A DNA stretch of 64,000 nucleotides from Phycisphaeraceae bacterium (GTDB taxonomy: Bacteria; Planctomycetota; Phycisphaerae; Phycisphaerales; Phycisphaeraceae), in contig JANQFR010000072.1 in the NCBI GenBank assembly GCA_028277745.1, positions 62,001-126,000 of the forward strand. The letters are read 5' to 3'. Below are positions 1-7,980 of the stretch, piece after piece; position 1 is the stretch's first letter, and every line of letters starts with the position of its first letter. A model generated the notes under the pieces. The model was not told the origin of the DNA, made no database searches, and saw only the letters and a program-made list of their open reading frames with translations. Made by a program: the position numbers and the translations under genes.

Positions 1-2
1 TT

Positions 3-788
3 CTACCCCCCGGCCCGATGCCGCCGTTCGCGCTCGGCGGGGTCCTGGTTATAGAAGCTCATGAGGACCTCATACAGCGCCTCATGGCCGCGGCGCATCT
101 GGACGGGCTGATCGAAGAAATACTCGGTGGCGACCGCGAAAAACTCGGCCTCGTTCACCCCGCCGTAAGGGTCGAGGAATGTCTTTCGGCCGCGTTCGCT
201 GCGCTGTCGCAGGTCGTTGAACTCAGCGGTGCAGACCGCGGCCCACTTGGCGTATTGCTCCTTGGTGTGTAGCGGGGGCGTGCCGTTGACCGTGCCGTCG
301 AGCATATCGAGCTTGTGGGCGAACTCGTGATAGACCACGTTGTGCCCGTCGCGGGGGTGGGCCCCGCCGCGCTTCACCGCGTCCCACACGAGGATGACCG
401 GCCCGCGGTACACCGCCTGGCCGAGGATCGGCATCGGTCCGCGTTGCACTTGTCCATCGTAGCCCATCGATGTGGGCAGGACGGTGCTGGGATAGACCAG
501 GATGGCGCCCACGTTCCGGTACAGCACGTGGTCCAGCCCCAGCAGCAAGAGACACGCCTGCCCCGCGATGGTGACGCGCACCTCGTCATCGATCTCGAGC
601 CCGCCGCAGCCCTCCCAGTCTTTTTCCTCGACGAAAACCTGGGTCAGGTTGCGGAGATGTTGCTGTTCGGCCCCGCTCAGGAAGGTGTAGTGAACCATGT
701 TCCGCCGCAGATGGTTAACCCATGCCTCAGGGAAAGGCCGCTCCAGGATTTCCCGGCGTCGCCGCTCTTTTAGCCAGTTGATCAACAT
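3..788 (-). CDS. mtfA: MtfA-like zinc metallopeptidase (M90 family)
   Basis: This is a cytoplasmic zinc peptidase of the MtfA/M90 family; in E. coli MtfA acts on glucose-uptake control by binding Mlc. The sequence shows the HEFAHKLD zinc-binding signature (HExxH) and a downstream NEAEFFAVATEYFF stretch with the third-ligand glutamate. The frame is open to an ATG at 902 and beyond. I chose the ATG at 788 (MLINWLKERRRRE) because it gives 261 residues, close to the 265 of E. coli MtfA, and leaves about 100 bp before the divergent phosphatase gene. A start at 902 would overlap that gene. The family assignment is secure; the regulatory role here is inferred. Confidence 0.85.
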   Translation of the reverse strand: MLINWLKERRRREILERPFPEAWVNHLRRNMVHYTFLSGAEQQHLRNLTQVFVEEKDWEGCGGLEIDDEVRVTIAGQACLLLLGLDHVLYRNVGAILVYPSTVLPTSMGYDGQVQRGPMPILGQAVYRGPVILVWDAVKRGGAHPRDGHNVVYHEFAHKLDMLDGTVNGTPPLHTKEQYAKWAAVCTAEFNDLRQRSERGRKTFLDPYGGVNEAEFFAVATEYFFDQPVQMRRGHEALYEVLMSFYNQDPAERERRHRAGG

Positions 789-891
789 GTTGCTACGATG
801 ATCGTTTCTGCGGATCGCCGCAACCCCGGGACGCAGCGGCGGGGGATCCGCATCACCGGCAGATTGTTCTCCGGTAGGATCGTCACGTCCT

Positions 892-2244
892 ATGTCTGAC
901 ATGATTGCGAAGCTCGACCACGCCACACTTAGCGACGTCGGCCGTCGCCGTCTGGCCAATGAGGACGCGGCCCACCACGACGCGCGGCTGGGGCTCTACA
1001 TCGTCTGCGACGGCATTGGCGGCCAGCCCTCCGGCGAGGCCGCGTCGCAGATCATCGCCCATGCGATGCCTCATCAGCTTCGCCGCTACCTCCGCAGCGT
1101 CGAGACGATCAACGCCGACATCCTCCAGCAATTGCTCGTCCGTTCCGTCGCCGACCTCAGCCTGAATCTGCGCGAGCGGTCGCAGGGGCTGGCGTCGCTC
1201 GACGGCATGGGCGCCACGCTGATCGCCGCGCTGGTCGAGCGGGACGTGGCGTACCTCGTGCACGTCGGCGACAGCCGGGCGTACCTGCTCCGCGACGAAA
1301 CGCTTCGGCCGCTGACCGCGGACCACGTGCGCAGCTACCGCCGGGTCAAGGACATCGCCGAGCTGGACGACGAAGCCGCCGAGCAGCGGGAGCGCCGCCT
1401 GTTGATGCAGTTCATCGGCATGCCCAAGACGCCCCGACCCGCGATGGCCGCTGTCCCCCTCAAGCCCGGTGACCGGCTGCTGCTTTGCACCGACGGCCTG
1501 ACCGACCCGGTCGCCGAGGCCGACATCGCCCAACTGCTGAAGATGTTCGCCGACCCGTCCCGCGCCGCCAAGGCCCTGGTCGATGAAGCCAACGAGCAGG
1601 GCGGCCCCGACAACATCACGCTGACCGTCCTGGACTACCACGGGATGATGGAGAAGCCGCCGCCCCCCGCGCCGGCGGCCGAGCCGGCGCCGGCGCCCAA
1701 AGGCGTGGCCGCCGCGTTCCACACCGCCTTGCAGCGGCTGGACAAAGACCTCGCCTGGCTGCTCGCCGGCGCCAGGGAATGCCAGGAGTATTCGTCCGTC
1801 TCCGCCTTTGCCGCGGTCAAGCGCCGGCTCGGCCCCGAGCTTTACAGCAGCTTCCTCAAGCTCCATCCCTCGAAGAACCCGGCCCATGTCTTCCACCGCG
1901 CCTGCACCATGCGCGACACCGGCTGGCGGGCGACCTATGAAAAACACCTGGCCGAACTCGAAGGGCCTCTCGCGCTGGTCATCTCCGGGCGCGTCCGCCT
2001 CAGCCCCATGCTCCCCCCCGAAGAGACCGGCCGGATCGTCAAGGCGCTCTGGAACGACTGGCGCAAGGTCGAGCAACGCTACTTCAGCATCACGCACCGC
2101 GAGGCGCTCAACGCGTCGGAGACGACGCTGAACGTGCTGATCGACCATATGCTCAAAAGCGTACGCACGCTGACGGGGCTGCTCGAATTCTTCCCGCGCT
2201 TCATGCGGCCGGCCGAGCCGGCGGACGCGGGGTCGCGCGCGTGA
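892..2244 (+). CDS. PP2C-family Ser/Thr protein phosphatase with C-terminal extension
   Basis: This is a metal-dependent PP2C (PPM) protein phosphatase that removes phosphate from Ser/Thr residues. Residues about 10-250 contain the family motifs in order: DVGRRRLANED, VCDGIGG, GDSRAYLLRD, LLLCTDGLTD and GGPDNITL, with the metal-binding aspartates present. A Pro/Ala linker (about 255-275) leads to a roughly 180-residue C-terminal domain that I do not recognise. There is no membrane segment, so it is probably cytoplasmic. A second in-frame ATG lies at 901. No partner kinase is adjacent. The phosphatase call is firm; the substrate is unknown. Confidence 0.92.
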   Translation: MSDMIAKLDHATLSDVGRRRLANEDAAHHDARLGLYIVCDGIGGQPSGEAASQIIAHAMPHQLRRYLRSVETINADILQQLLVRSVADLSLNLRERSQGLASLDGMGATLIAALVERDVAYLVHVGDSRAYLLRDETLRPLTADHVRSYRRVKDIAELDDEAAEQRERRLLMQFIGMPKTPRPAMAAVPLKPGDRLLLCTDGLTDPVAEADIAQLLKMFADPSRAAKALVDEANEQGGPDNITLTVLDYHGMMEKPPPPAPAAEPAPAPKGVAAAFHTALQRLDKDLAWLLAGARECQEYSSVSAFAAVKRRLGPELYSSFLKLHPSKNPAHVFHRACTMRDTGWRATYEKHLAELEGPLALVISGRVRLSPMLPPEETGRIVKALWNDWRKVEQRYFSITHREALNASETTLNVLIDHMLKSVRTLTGLLEFFPRFMRPAEPADAGSRA

Positions 2245-2281
2245 CGGCTTTCGAAAACCATACGTTATGAGCAGCCTTGCC

Positions 2282-2361
2282 AAGCCGGACCTGAGGCTTG
2301 GCGAAGGTCCGGATACGATCATTCAAACCATCCGGACCTTCGCTGCGCTCAGGTCCGGCTT
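2282..2361. repeat. 80-bp palindromic dispersed repeat, copy 1
   Basis: This is an inverted repeat with arms of 33 and 32 nt around a 15-nt loop. The outer parts (AAGCCGGACCTGAG and CTCAGGTCCGGCTT) and the inner parts (GAAGGTCCGGAT and ATCCGGACCTTC) match exactly; a few central bases differ. Each arm can also fold alone, because CCGGACCT pairs with AGGTCCGG. It lies between convergent genes, so it could end transcription from both sides. A near-identical 80-bp copy is at 23359-23438. Confidence 0.85.
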
Positions 2362-2384
2362 CAAGCGGTTCTCGCATGCAGCCG

Positions 2385-4592
2385 CTAGTCGCCCGCGTTC
2401 TCCTGCATGCGGGTCATGTCCTCCATAGTCAGGCCGTTGTTCTGCTTCTTGAGCAGCTCGCGGATCGCGGCCATGTCGGTCTCGTAAACCACGTGGTTGT
2501 CGTTGTAGACGACCGAGCCGCGGTCGGGGTCAGAGTCTTCGGGCCGGACAAAGCCGGCGATCCGCTCGGTGTCGAGGTCGTCCGTGAGGTTGGGCACCAA
2601 GATAAAGGATGCATTCTTGCGGACCCAGTCGCGCCGTTGTTCTTCGGGCCATTGATCGTAGCCCGCTGGGGGCGTCTTGCCGGACTCGGGAGAGAGGGCG
2701 TACTCAACGGTGAAGAAATTGCCTTCGGTCAGATCAGAGATATCGTTGGTGAACTTGCCTTGATTGGACTGGGCGTACATGACCTGGGCTTGGTGGATGC
2801 CGCGGAGCTGGGTGTTGGCCTGCATCTGGCGAGCGGTGCGTCGCGCGGCGCCGAGGGCGGGGAGCATCACCCCGGCCGAGAGCGGGGCGACCATGGTGGT
2901 GTCGGCGAAGGCCTGGGGGGAGAGAAACATAGCGCCCATGAACGGTGAGACGGTGCGGCTGTGGTAGCCGGCGTCGTCGACCCAGGCGACCTGGCCGGCG
3001 GGCGCGAGGTAGGGCAGGACCTTGCCCAGCGGCGGGACGATCATGGGCGGCGGGTTGTCGCTGAACATCGCGATCGCGCCGCCGACGAACTGGGTGAGCA
3101 TCATGAACTGCTGATACGTCGCCGGCGCGGTGGCGGGCAGGTCGACGAACATGACGCCGGTCGCGTCGTCCGCATGGCCCAGCTGCCGGCGGACCTGCTG
3201 GAACTTGGGGCTGGTGACGATCGATCGGCCGTCCTGCTTGGCGAAGATGTCGGCCATGACGATGGCCTGGGGGAACAGGGCGACGTAGAGGTTGCCGTCG
3301 GCCACCGCCCAGGACGGGGCGAAGAGCGGCGTGGCGAGGGAATGGATCTCGATCTCGTCCTGCTCGATGACGCTGAACTTGAGGCTCGGCCCGCCCTCGC
3401 CGGGGCCGCCCATCCCGCTGGCCATCAAGTGATTGGCGGTCGTTTCGAGGCTGGTCAGGGCCGCCTTGACGGCGAAGGGGTCGCGGAGCGGGTTGACCAG
3501 GCAGAAGCCGTAGCCCCCCGGGCCAACGACGGCGGGGTCGGTGTAGATCATCCACGCCGAGCCCAAGCCCTGAATCAGTGTCTTCTCGAGGTCGACGCCC
3601 GCAAGGGCCGAGCCCGTCAGGACGCCCCGGTTCAACGTGTCGACCGCGTCGGGGCCGATCTTTTCGGCGGCGGCGCGCACGCGTTTCATGACGTCCGCCA
3701 GGTCGAACCGCCAGGCGTTCATCCACGTCGCCGTGGCGGGGATGGGGTGCAGTTCGTCGTCGGTCAGGGGCTTGCCGTCGAGCAGCCCGGCGAGGCCGGT
3801 GCGCGGCGCGGGGGCGTCGACGAACACATTGACCTCAAAGTCCTTGCCGGTGAACGCGGCGGTCATGAGCGCGAGCTTGAAGCCATCGAGCCCCAGCGCG
3901 TCCCGCCACTTGCGCCACGTTTCGAGCTGCTGCGGGTCGGCGTCGTGTTCGGCGAGGTCGTCCGCCGCGTCGAGGATGGTTTGCAGATTGACGAAACCGA
4001 CAAACGCATTGTGCGCCCGCGTGGATTTGAGCGCGGCGGTGAAGGCGGCGTGCTGGGCAAGGCTCTGGGCCGGGGCGGTGAGGACGGGCGTGTCGCCGGC
4101 GAAGCCGTAGGCGAAGACGAGCAGGTCGCCTTCGCGGTACCACTTGACGGGCGCGTTGGGCGGGGCGTCCTGAATCAGGGCGTCGAGCTGGGCGCCCAGC
4201 GCCTGCCCCCGGTCGCCGACCTGCCAGATGATCGCGACGGACGGGCCGTCATCGGGGTCGACCTCCGCGGGGATGAACAGGGCGCAGGGGTAAGCCCAGG
4301 TGGCCTTGGCGATGTCGCGGGCGGCGATGACGGCGGCGGCGCCGTCCTCTTCGCCTTCCGCGATCATCGCGGAGGCGGCGTCGTCGAACAGCCTGGTCAG
4401 CGAGTCGGCCAGACCGATGTCGTCGATGAGGGCCCGGGTGTTCGAGCCCTGGAACGCGGCGTTGTCCGGCCCCGCGCCGGCCCAGCCGGCGTAGAGCAGG
4501 GCGTCGGCGGGCACGCGGTCAGCCAGCGGTTGGGCGAAGGTCGGCAGGGCGAAAGCGATGGCGAGCAGGGCGGCGGTGAGACGATGGGTCAT
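2385..4592 (-). CDS. Large secreted protein with a headless pseudopilin-like C-terminal domain
   Basis: The protein has 735 residues and begins with a Sec signal peptide (MTHRLTAALLAIAFALPTFAQ). The body after it (ADRVPADALLYAGWAG and onward) resembles the DUF3352-like secreted proteins of planctomycetes, but I cannot assign a function. From about residue 575 the sequence AARRTARQMQANTQLRG closely matches AARKTARQIMSNTQLRG of the pseudopilin at 29624-30457. The hydrophobic pilin head is missing here. This looks like a pilin-type soluble domain attached to a different exported domain. The RBS GGGAG precedes the ATG. The product is a hypothetical exported protein. Confidence 0.7.
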   Translation of the reverse strand: MTHRLTAALLAIAFALPTFAQPLADRVPADALLYAGWAGAGPDNAAFQGSNTRALIDDIGLADSLTRLFDDAASAMIAEGEEDGAAAVIAARDIAKATWAYPCALFIPAEVDPDDGPSVAIIWQVGDRGQALGAQLDALIQDAPPNAPVKWYREGDLLVFAYGFAGDTPVLTAPAQSLAQHAAFTAALKSTRAHNAFVGFVNLQTILDAADDLAEHDADPQQLETWRKWRDALGLDGFKLALMTAAFTGKDFEVNVFVDAPAPRTGLAGLLDGKPLTDDELHPIPATATWMNAWRFDLADVMKRVRAAAEKIGPDAVDTLNRGVLTGSALAGVDLEKTLIQGLGSAWMIYTDPAVVGPGGYGFCLVNPLRDPFAVKAALTSLETTANHLMASGMGGPGEGGPSLKFSVIEQDEIEIHSLATPLFAPSWAVADGNLYVALFPQAIVMADIFAKQDGRSIVTSPKFQQVRRQLGHADDATGVMFVDLPATAPATYQQFMMLTQFVGGAIAMFSDNPPPMIVPPLGKVLPYLAPAGQVAWVDDAGYHSRTVSPFMGAMFLSPQAFADTTMVAPLSAGVMLPALGAARRTARQMQANTQLRGIHQAQVMYAQSNQGKFTNDISDLTEGNFFTVEYALSPESGKTPPAGYDQWPEEQRRDWVRKNASFILVPNLTDDLDTERIAGFVRPEDSDPDRGSVVYNDNHVVYETDMAAIRELLKKQNNGLTMEDMTRMQENAGD

Positions 4593-4693
4593 GATGGGGC
4601 TCCCGGGGTGAATGGATCGAGTGTATCACGCCCCGCGCGGCGTCGTCGCAATGAATCGCCGCAAAATCACCACAAACGGGAAAGCCCGCGGGT

Positions 4694-4737
4694 GGATGGC
4701 AGATGGCAGATGGATGATGGTCGTTTAGCGCCGGCCC
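4694..4737 (-). repeat. Dispersed repeat (GGGCCGGCGCTAAACG ... ATCTGCCATC), copy A
   Basis: Read on the reverse strand, the segment has GGGCCGGCGCTAAACG, a short variable spacer, then ATCTGCCATCTGCCATCC. The same string occurs on the forward strand at 6443-6479 with a shorter spacer. Both copies are intergenic. Position A is just downstream of the small gene at 4749-5144. Confidence 0.7.
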
Positions 4738-4748
4738 GCCCCGCGCTT

Positions 4749-5144
4749 CTATGCGGCGTCGGCGCTGTCGGCGCTGTCGGCGTCGTCCGCGGTCGGTGGG
4801 GGGAAGGCGGGGGCGTCGGGGGCCTCGGTCCAGTCCTCGGCGCCGGGCAGGTCGAGGGTCATGCCGGCGGTCTTGCGGTAGCCGAGCTTGCGGATGACTT
4901 CGAGGACCTCGGTCCAGGTGGGGTAGGGCCGGTTGTTGACGCGTTTGTAGGCGTCGATGGCCTTGATGAAGAGGAATTGCTCGCCGGTCATCTCGCCCTC
5001 TTCGGCGGACTTCATGAAGTCGGAGCGTCGGCGGCCGGGCCCGCGTCGCCGCTCGAGGCCGGTGCCGGGCGGTCGGGTGTCGACGACGCTTTTGCGCCGG
5101 TCGCCGCCGCGGCGTTCGGGGTGAGAGGGGTTGGACTGGGGCAT
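4749..5144 (-). CDS. Conserved-looking hypothetical protein, basic N-terminus and acidic tail
   Basis: I do not recognise this 131-residue protein. It has an Arg-rich start with GGDRRKS and ERRRGPGRRRSDF, a compact helical segment (about 45-95, including GEQFLFIKAIDAYKRV and TWTEVLEVIRKLGYRK) and an Asp/Ala/Ser tail encoded by a short tandem DNA repeat. A good RBS (GGAG, 6 nt before ATG) supports the start. There is no signal peptide or membrane segment. The YPTWTEVLEVIRKLGYRK segment could be a small helix-turn-helix-like domain, but that is a guess. Confidence 0.65.
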   Translation of the reverse strand: MPQSNPSHPERRGGDRRKSVVDTRPPGTGLERRRGPGRRRSDFMKSAEEGEMTGEQFLFIKAIDAYKRVNNRPYPTWTEVLEVIRKLGYRKTAGMTLDLPGAEDWTEAPDAPAFPPPTADDADSADSADAA

Positions 5145-5211
5145 GGCGTTCTCCTCACATCACAGACGCGGCCGACGCGGCGGCGCCAGGACGGGTGAAG
5201 CGCCGGGCCGG

Positions 5212-5478
5212 TCAGTCGTCTTCGTCGAGGTCGTCGAGATACTCGTCGTCTTCGTCGTCGTAGTCCTCGTCGTCCTCGTAGTCGTCCTCGTCGTCGAAGT
5301 AATCGTCGTCTTCGTCGTCCTCCATGTCTTCATCGTCCAAATAGTCCTCGTCCTCCATGTCTTCCTCGTCCTCAATCATCAGCCAGTGCGCGGTCTGATC
5401 GTCGAGGGCGTCGAAGCCGTGGGGGGCGAAGCGGCGGCGTGACGACGACGTGAAGCGTTGTGCGAGCGACTCCATCAT
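5212..5478 (-). CDS. Small highly acidic Asp/Glu/Tyr-rich protein
   Basis: The protein has about 88 residues. After an N-terminal segment (MMESLAQRFTSSSRRRFAPHG) and a short middle (DDQTAHWLM), the last 50 residues are almost only Asp, Glu and Tyr, encoded by tandem GTC/GTC/TTC-type triplets. The start at 5478 is chosen because GGAGG lies 8 nt upstream; the frame is open further upstream. The acidic tail suggests binding to a basic partner or to cations. No function can be assigned. Confidence 0.6.
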   Translation of the reverse strand: MMESLAQRFTSSSRRRFAPHGFDALDDQTAHWLMIEDEEDMEDEDYLDDEDMEDDEDDDYFDDEDDYEDDEDYDDEDDEYLDDLDEDD

Positions 5479-5681
5479 GTTGACTTTCCTCCAGGCGGAA
5501 ACCCTTGTGATCGTCATAATCCCTACACGACGCACGACCCGACCCTCTTCGGCCCGCGGCGTCATTCCCGGTTAAGCTATCGGGGAACGCGTCGCTGTCA
5601 ACGGCTTTCGCGGATCAGCTGCGGCGAAGGGTTCGCCGGGGCTTGCGGCGGGCGGGGCCGGCCGCGAGAATCGATGGTTTC

Positions 5682-6176
5682 ATGCCCGTGGCCCAACCGC
5701 CCTCAACCCGTGTCCGGCCCGCCTCGCGGTGGCACTTCATCGCTGCCGTCGCCACGTGGCTGCTGCCCGGCCTGGGCCACCTCCTGCTGGGCCAGCGGGC
5801 CCGGGGGTGGATCATCGGCGTCACCATCCTCTGCCTCTGGGGGGGCGGCCTGGCCCTCGGCGGCGTCAGCGTCATCGACTGGAGCCGGCAGCGGGCTTGG
5901 TTCCTCGGTCAGATGCTCATCGCCCCGTCCATCGCCGTGGCGTGGCAGCACGACCGACTCAAGGCCCGTTACCTGCTGACCCGGGGCCCTCAGCCGGCCC
6001 GCGAAGGCGAGCCCGAGCCCGCGTTTGAGCCCGCTTACGGCCGAATGGCCGAGATGGGCACCCTTTACACCGCCCTCGCCGGCATGCTCAACCTCCTGGC
6101 CATGATCGACGTCATCTACCGGGACCCGCGGCCCAAGGACAAGTCCAAGCCCCAGCTTGCGGGAGAACCCGCATGA
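5682..6176 (+). CDS. Multi-pass inner-membrane protein
   Basis: The protein has 164 residues from the ATG at 5682. It has four or so hydrophobic segments, starting with a WLLPGLGHLLLGQ motif followed by GWIIGVTILCLWGGGLALGG. The PGLGH-x-LLGQ pattern is typical of small TM2-like membrane proteins of unknown role. A soluble linker (about residues 105-125) separates the last hydrophobic stretch. Its stop overlaps the next gene's start (ATGA), so the two are translationally coupled. No enzymatic motif is visible. Confidence 0.7.
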   Translation: MPVAQPPSTRVRPASRWHFIAAVATWLLPGLGHLLLGQRARGWIIGVTILCLWGGGLALGGVSVIDWSRQRAWFLGQMLIAPSIAVAWQHDRLKARYLLTRGPQPAREGEPEPAFEPAYGRMAEMGTLYTALAGMLNLLAMIDVIYRDPRPKDKSKPQLAGEPA

Positions 6177-6415
6177 CCCCGGCGGGCGTCGTCACCCTCG
6201 CCGCCGGGCTGTTCACCGCCCCTCTGCCGCTGGAGCACTACTGGCTCTGGCTCTTGCTGCCGCTCGTCGCCGGCGTCTCGATCGTCTACAAGGCCATCAA
6301 GCTCGATGACCTGACCAAGCTGCCCTGGCAGGCGTTCTATCTGTTCGTGCAGATCCTGCTCTTCATGCTGCTCGCGGCCGCGCTGATCTGGCTGATCGTC
6401 GAACTGGCGTCATAA
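6173..6415 (+). CDS. Small two-helix membrane protein
   Basis: This 80-residue protein has two clear transmembrane segments (YWLWLLLPLVAGVSIVYKAI and YLFVQILLFMLLAAALIWL) joined by a short charged loop (KLDDLTKLPWQ). It overlaps the preceding membrane-protein gene by 4 nt, so both are probably made together and may form one complex. I do not recognise the family. Confidence 0.65.
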   Translation: MTPAGVVTLAAGLFTAPLPLEHYWLWLLLPLVAGVSIVYKAIKLDDLTKLPWQAFYLFVQILLFMLLAAALIWLIVELAS

Positions 6416-6442
6416 ATCACGGCAACCCCAGCCCGGCCCTGC

Positions 6443-6479
6443 GGGCCGGCGCTAAACGGCTATCTGCCATCTGCCATCC
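6443..6479 (+). repeat. Dispersed repeat (GGGCCGGCGCTAAACG ... ATCTGCCATC), copy B
   Basis: This is the forward-strand copy of the element at 4694-4737. GGGCCGGCGCTAAACG is followed by a short spacer and two tandem ATCTGCC units. It sits between the small membrane-protein gene and trpD, about 30 bp before the trpD start. Confidence 0.7.
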
Positions 6480-6505
6480 CGCCCAATCTGATACCATCGC
6501 GTCCG

Positions 6506-7558
6506 ATGAAAGACCTGCTTCAACAGCTCGCCGCCGGCACGCCGCTCACGATTGAGCAGGCGACCGAGGCGTTCGAGCAGATCATGACCGGCCAGGCCTC
6601 GCCCGTGCAGACCGCGGCGTTGCTCTCACTGATCGCCGCCCGCGGCGCCGCGGTGGAGGAGATCGTCGGCGCCGCCCGGGTCATGCGCGAGAAGGTCACC
6701 CCCGTCGCCGTGCCCGACGGCCTGCGTGTGATCGATACCTGCGGCATGGGCGGCTCCGGCTCCCGGCTCTTCAACATCTCCACCGCCGCCGCCCTTGTCA
6801 CCGCCGCCGCCGCCCGGCCCCACGGCGTCGCCGTCGCCAAGCACGGCAACCGCGCGGTCACCTCCCGCTCCGGCTCGTCCCAGGTCCTCGAAGCCCTCGG
6901 CGTCCGCATCGCCGTCAGCAACGAGACCCTCACCCGCTGCCTCGATGAGGCCGGCCTGTGCTTCTGCTTCGCCCCCGCTCACCACAGCGCCATGAAGCAC
7001 GCCATGCCCATCCGTCTCGAGCTGGGCTTCCGCACCATCTTCAACCTTGTCGGCCCCCTCACCAACCCCGCCGGCGCCAAACGCCAACTCATCGGCGTTC
7101 CCACCCTTGAGCTCACCGACACCATCGCCCAGGCTATGCAGCAGTTGGACGCTGAGCACGTCATGATCGTCCACTGCGTCATGCCCGACGACGGCGGGAT
7201 CGGCGAGCTGACCACCTTCGGTCCGTCCCAGGTCAGCGAGCTGCACAACGGCATGATCAAGTCCTACCAGGTCGACCCCGAGGCCCTGGGCCTGCCGTTC
7301 AGCCTGCCCGACTCGATCACGATCGTCACCCCTGACGACTCGGCGTCGATCATCCGCGGCGTGCTGGACGGCAAGCACGGCCCGGCCCGGGACATCGTCG
7401 CCCTCAACGCCGCCGCCGCCCTCAAGATCGCCGGCGTCGCCGACGACCTGCCCCGGGGCCTCGACCTCGCGCTCGACGCCATCGACAGCGGCGCCGCCAA
7501 AGCCGCCCTCGAGAAACTCGCCGCCACCACCCAGGCCGACCCGACGCCCGTGTCATGA
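6506..7558 (+). CDS. trpD: Anthranilate phosphoribosyltransferase
   Basis: TrpD transfers phosphoribosyl from PRPP to anthranilate, the second step of tryptophan synthesis from chorismate. The 350-residue length is typical. The PRPP/metal motif DTCGMGGSGSRLFNIST (about 77-93) and KHGNRAVTSRSGS (about 112-124) are present. The family's usual GTGGD appears here as GMGGSG, a mild variation. No other trp gene is adjacent. It heads a run with 4-nt overlaps into the next two genes, so it is probably transcribed with tsaB. Confidence 0.95.
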   Translation: MKDLLQQLAAGTPLTIEQATEAFEQIMTGQASPVQTAALLSLIAARGAAVEEIVGAARVMREKVTPVAVPDGLRVIDTCGMGGSGSRLFNISTAAALVTAAAARPHGVAVAKHGNRAVTSRSGSSQVLEALGVRIAVSNETLTRCLDEAGLCFCFAPAHHSAMKHAMPIRLELGFRTIFNLVGPLTNPAGAKRQLIGVPTLELTDTIAQAMQQLDAEHVMIVHCVMPDDGGIGELTTFGPSQVSELHNGMIKSYQVDPEALGLPFSLPDSITIVTPDDSASIIRGVLDGKHGPARDIVALNAAAALKIAGVADDLPRGLDLALDAIDSGAAKAALEKLAATTQADPTPVS

Positions 7559-7980
7559 ACGAACCCGCCGACCAGCCCGCGCCGACGTTGCCGATCGTGC
7601 CGATCCTCGCGATGGTTCTCGCGGCCGTGGTCGGGCCGTTCATCTGGGTCGGGTTTTACCAGGTCGCGGGCTCGGCACTGCTGCCTCCGCTGATCATCGG
7701 CCTGCTCATCGGCGCCGCCGGCCGGTTCACCGGCAACACCGACGCCCGGCTCTCGATCCTCGCGGCCCTCCTCACCATCGGCGCCTGCTACGCCGGTTAC
7801 GTCTATGTCGATATGCACATCCTGAAATGGACGTTCAATAACCAGCCCGTCCAGCCCACGATTGGCGACGCCTCCAAACGCTTCTTCGGCGACCTGGTCA
7901 TGCTCATCCTCATCGCGCTGAGCGCCTACTTCGCCTTCGCCCTCGCCACCCGCAAGCCGGTGTCGGCCAGCGCCCCATGA
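7555..7980 (+). CDS. Small multi-pass membrane protein
   Basis: This 141-residue protein has about four hydrophobic segments (around residues 12-38, 42-55, 62-84 and 112-132) and a short polar N-terminus. It overlaps trpD at its start and tsaB at its end, each by an ATGA, which points to translational coupling. The family and role are unknown. The GAAGRFTGNTDARLSILAA loop resembles planctomycete membrane proteins of unknown function, but no motif gives a function. Confidence 0.65.
   Translation: MNEPADQPAPTLPIVPILAMVLAAVVGPFIWVGFYQVAGSALLPPLIIGLLIGAAGRFTGNTDARLSILAALLTIGACYAGYVYVDMHILKWTFNNQPVQPTIGDASKRFFGDLVMLILIALSAYFAFALATRKPVSASAP

Noticed and set aside
883..2322. 479-residue reverse frame opposite the phosphatase
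   Set aside because: The composition is Arg/Gly/Val-rich and the forward frame carries the full PP2C motif set.
2961..5198. 745-residue forward frame opposite the secreted protein
   Set aside because: It is the low-complexity Gly/Val/Arg shadow of the reverse-strand gene, without RBS or family motif.
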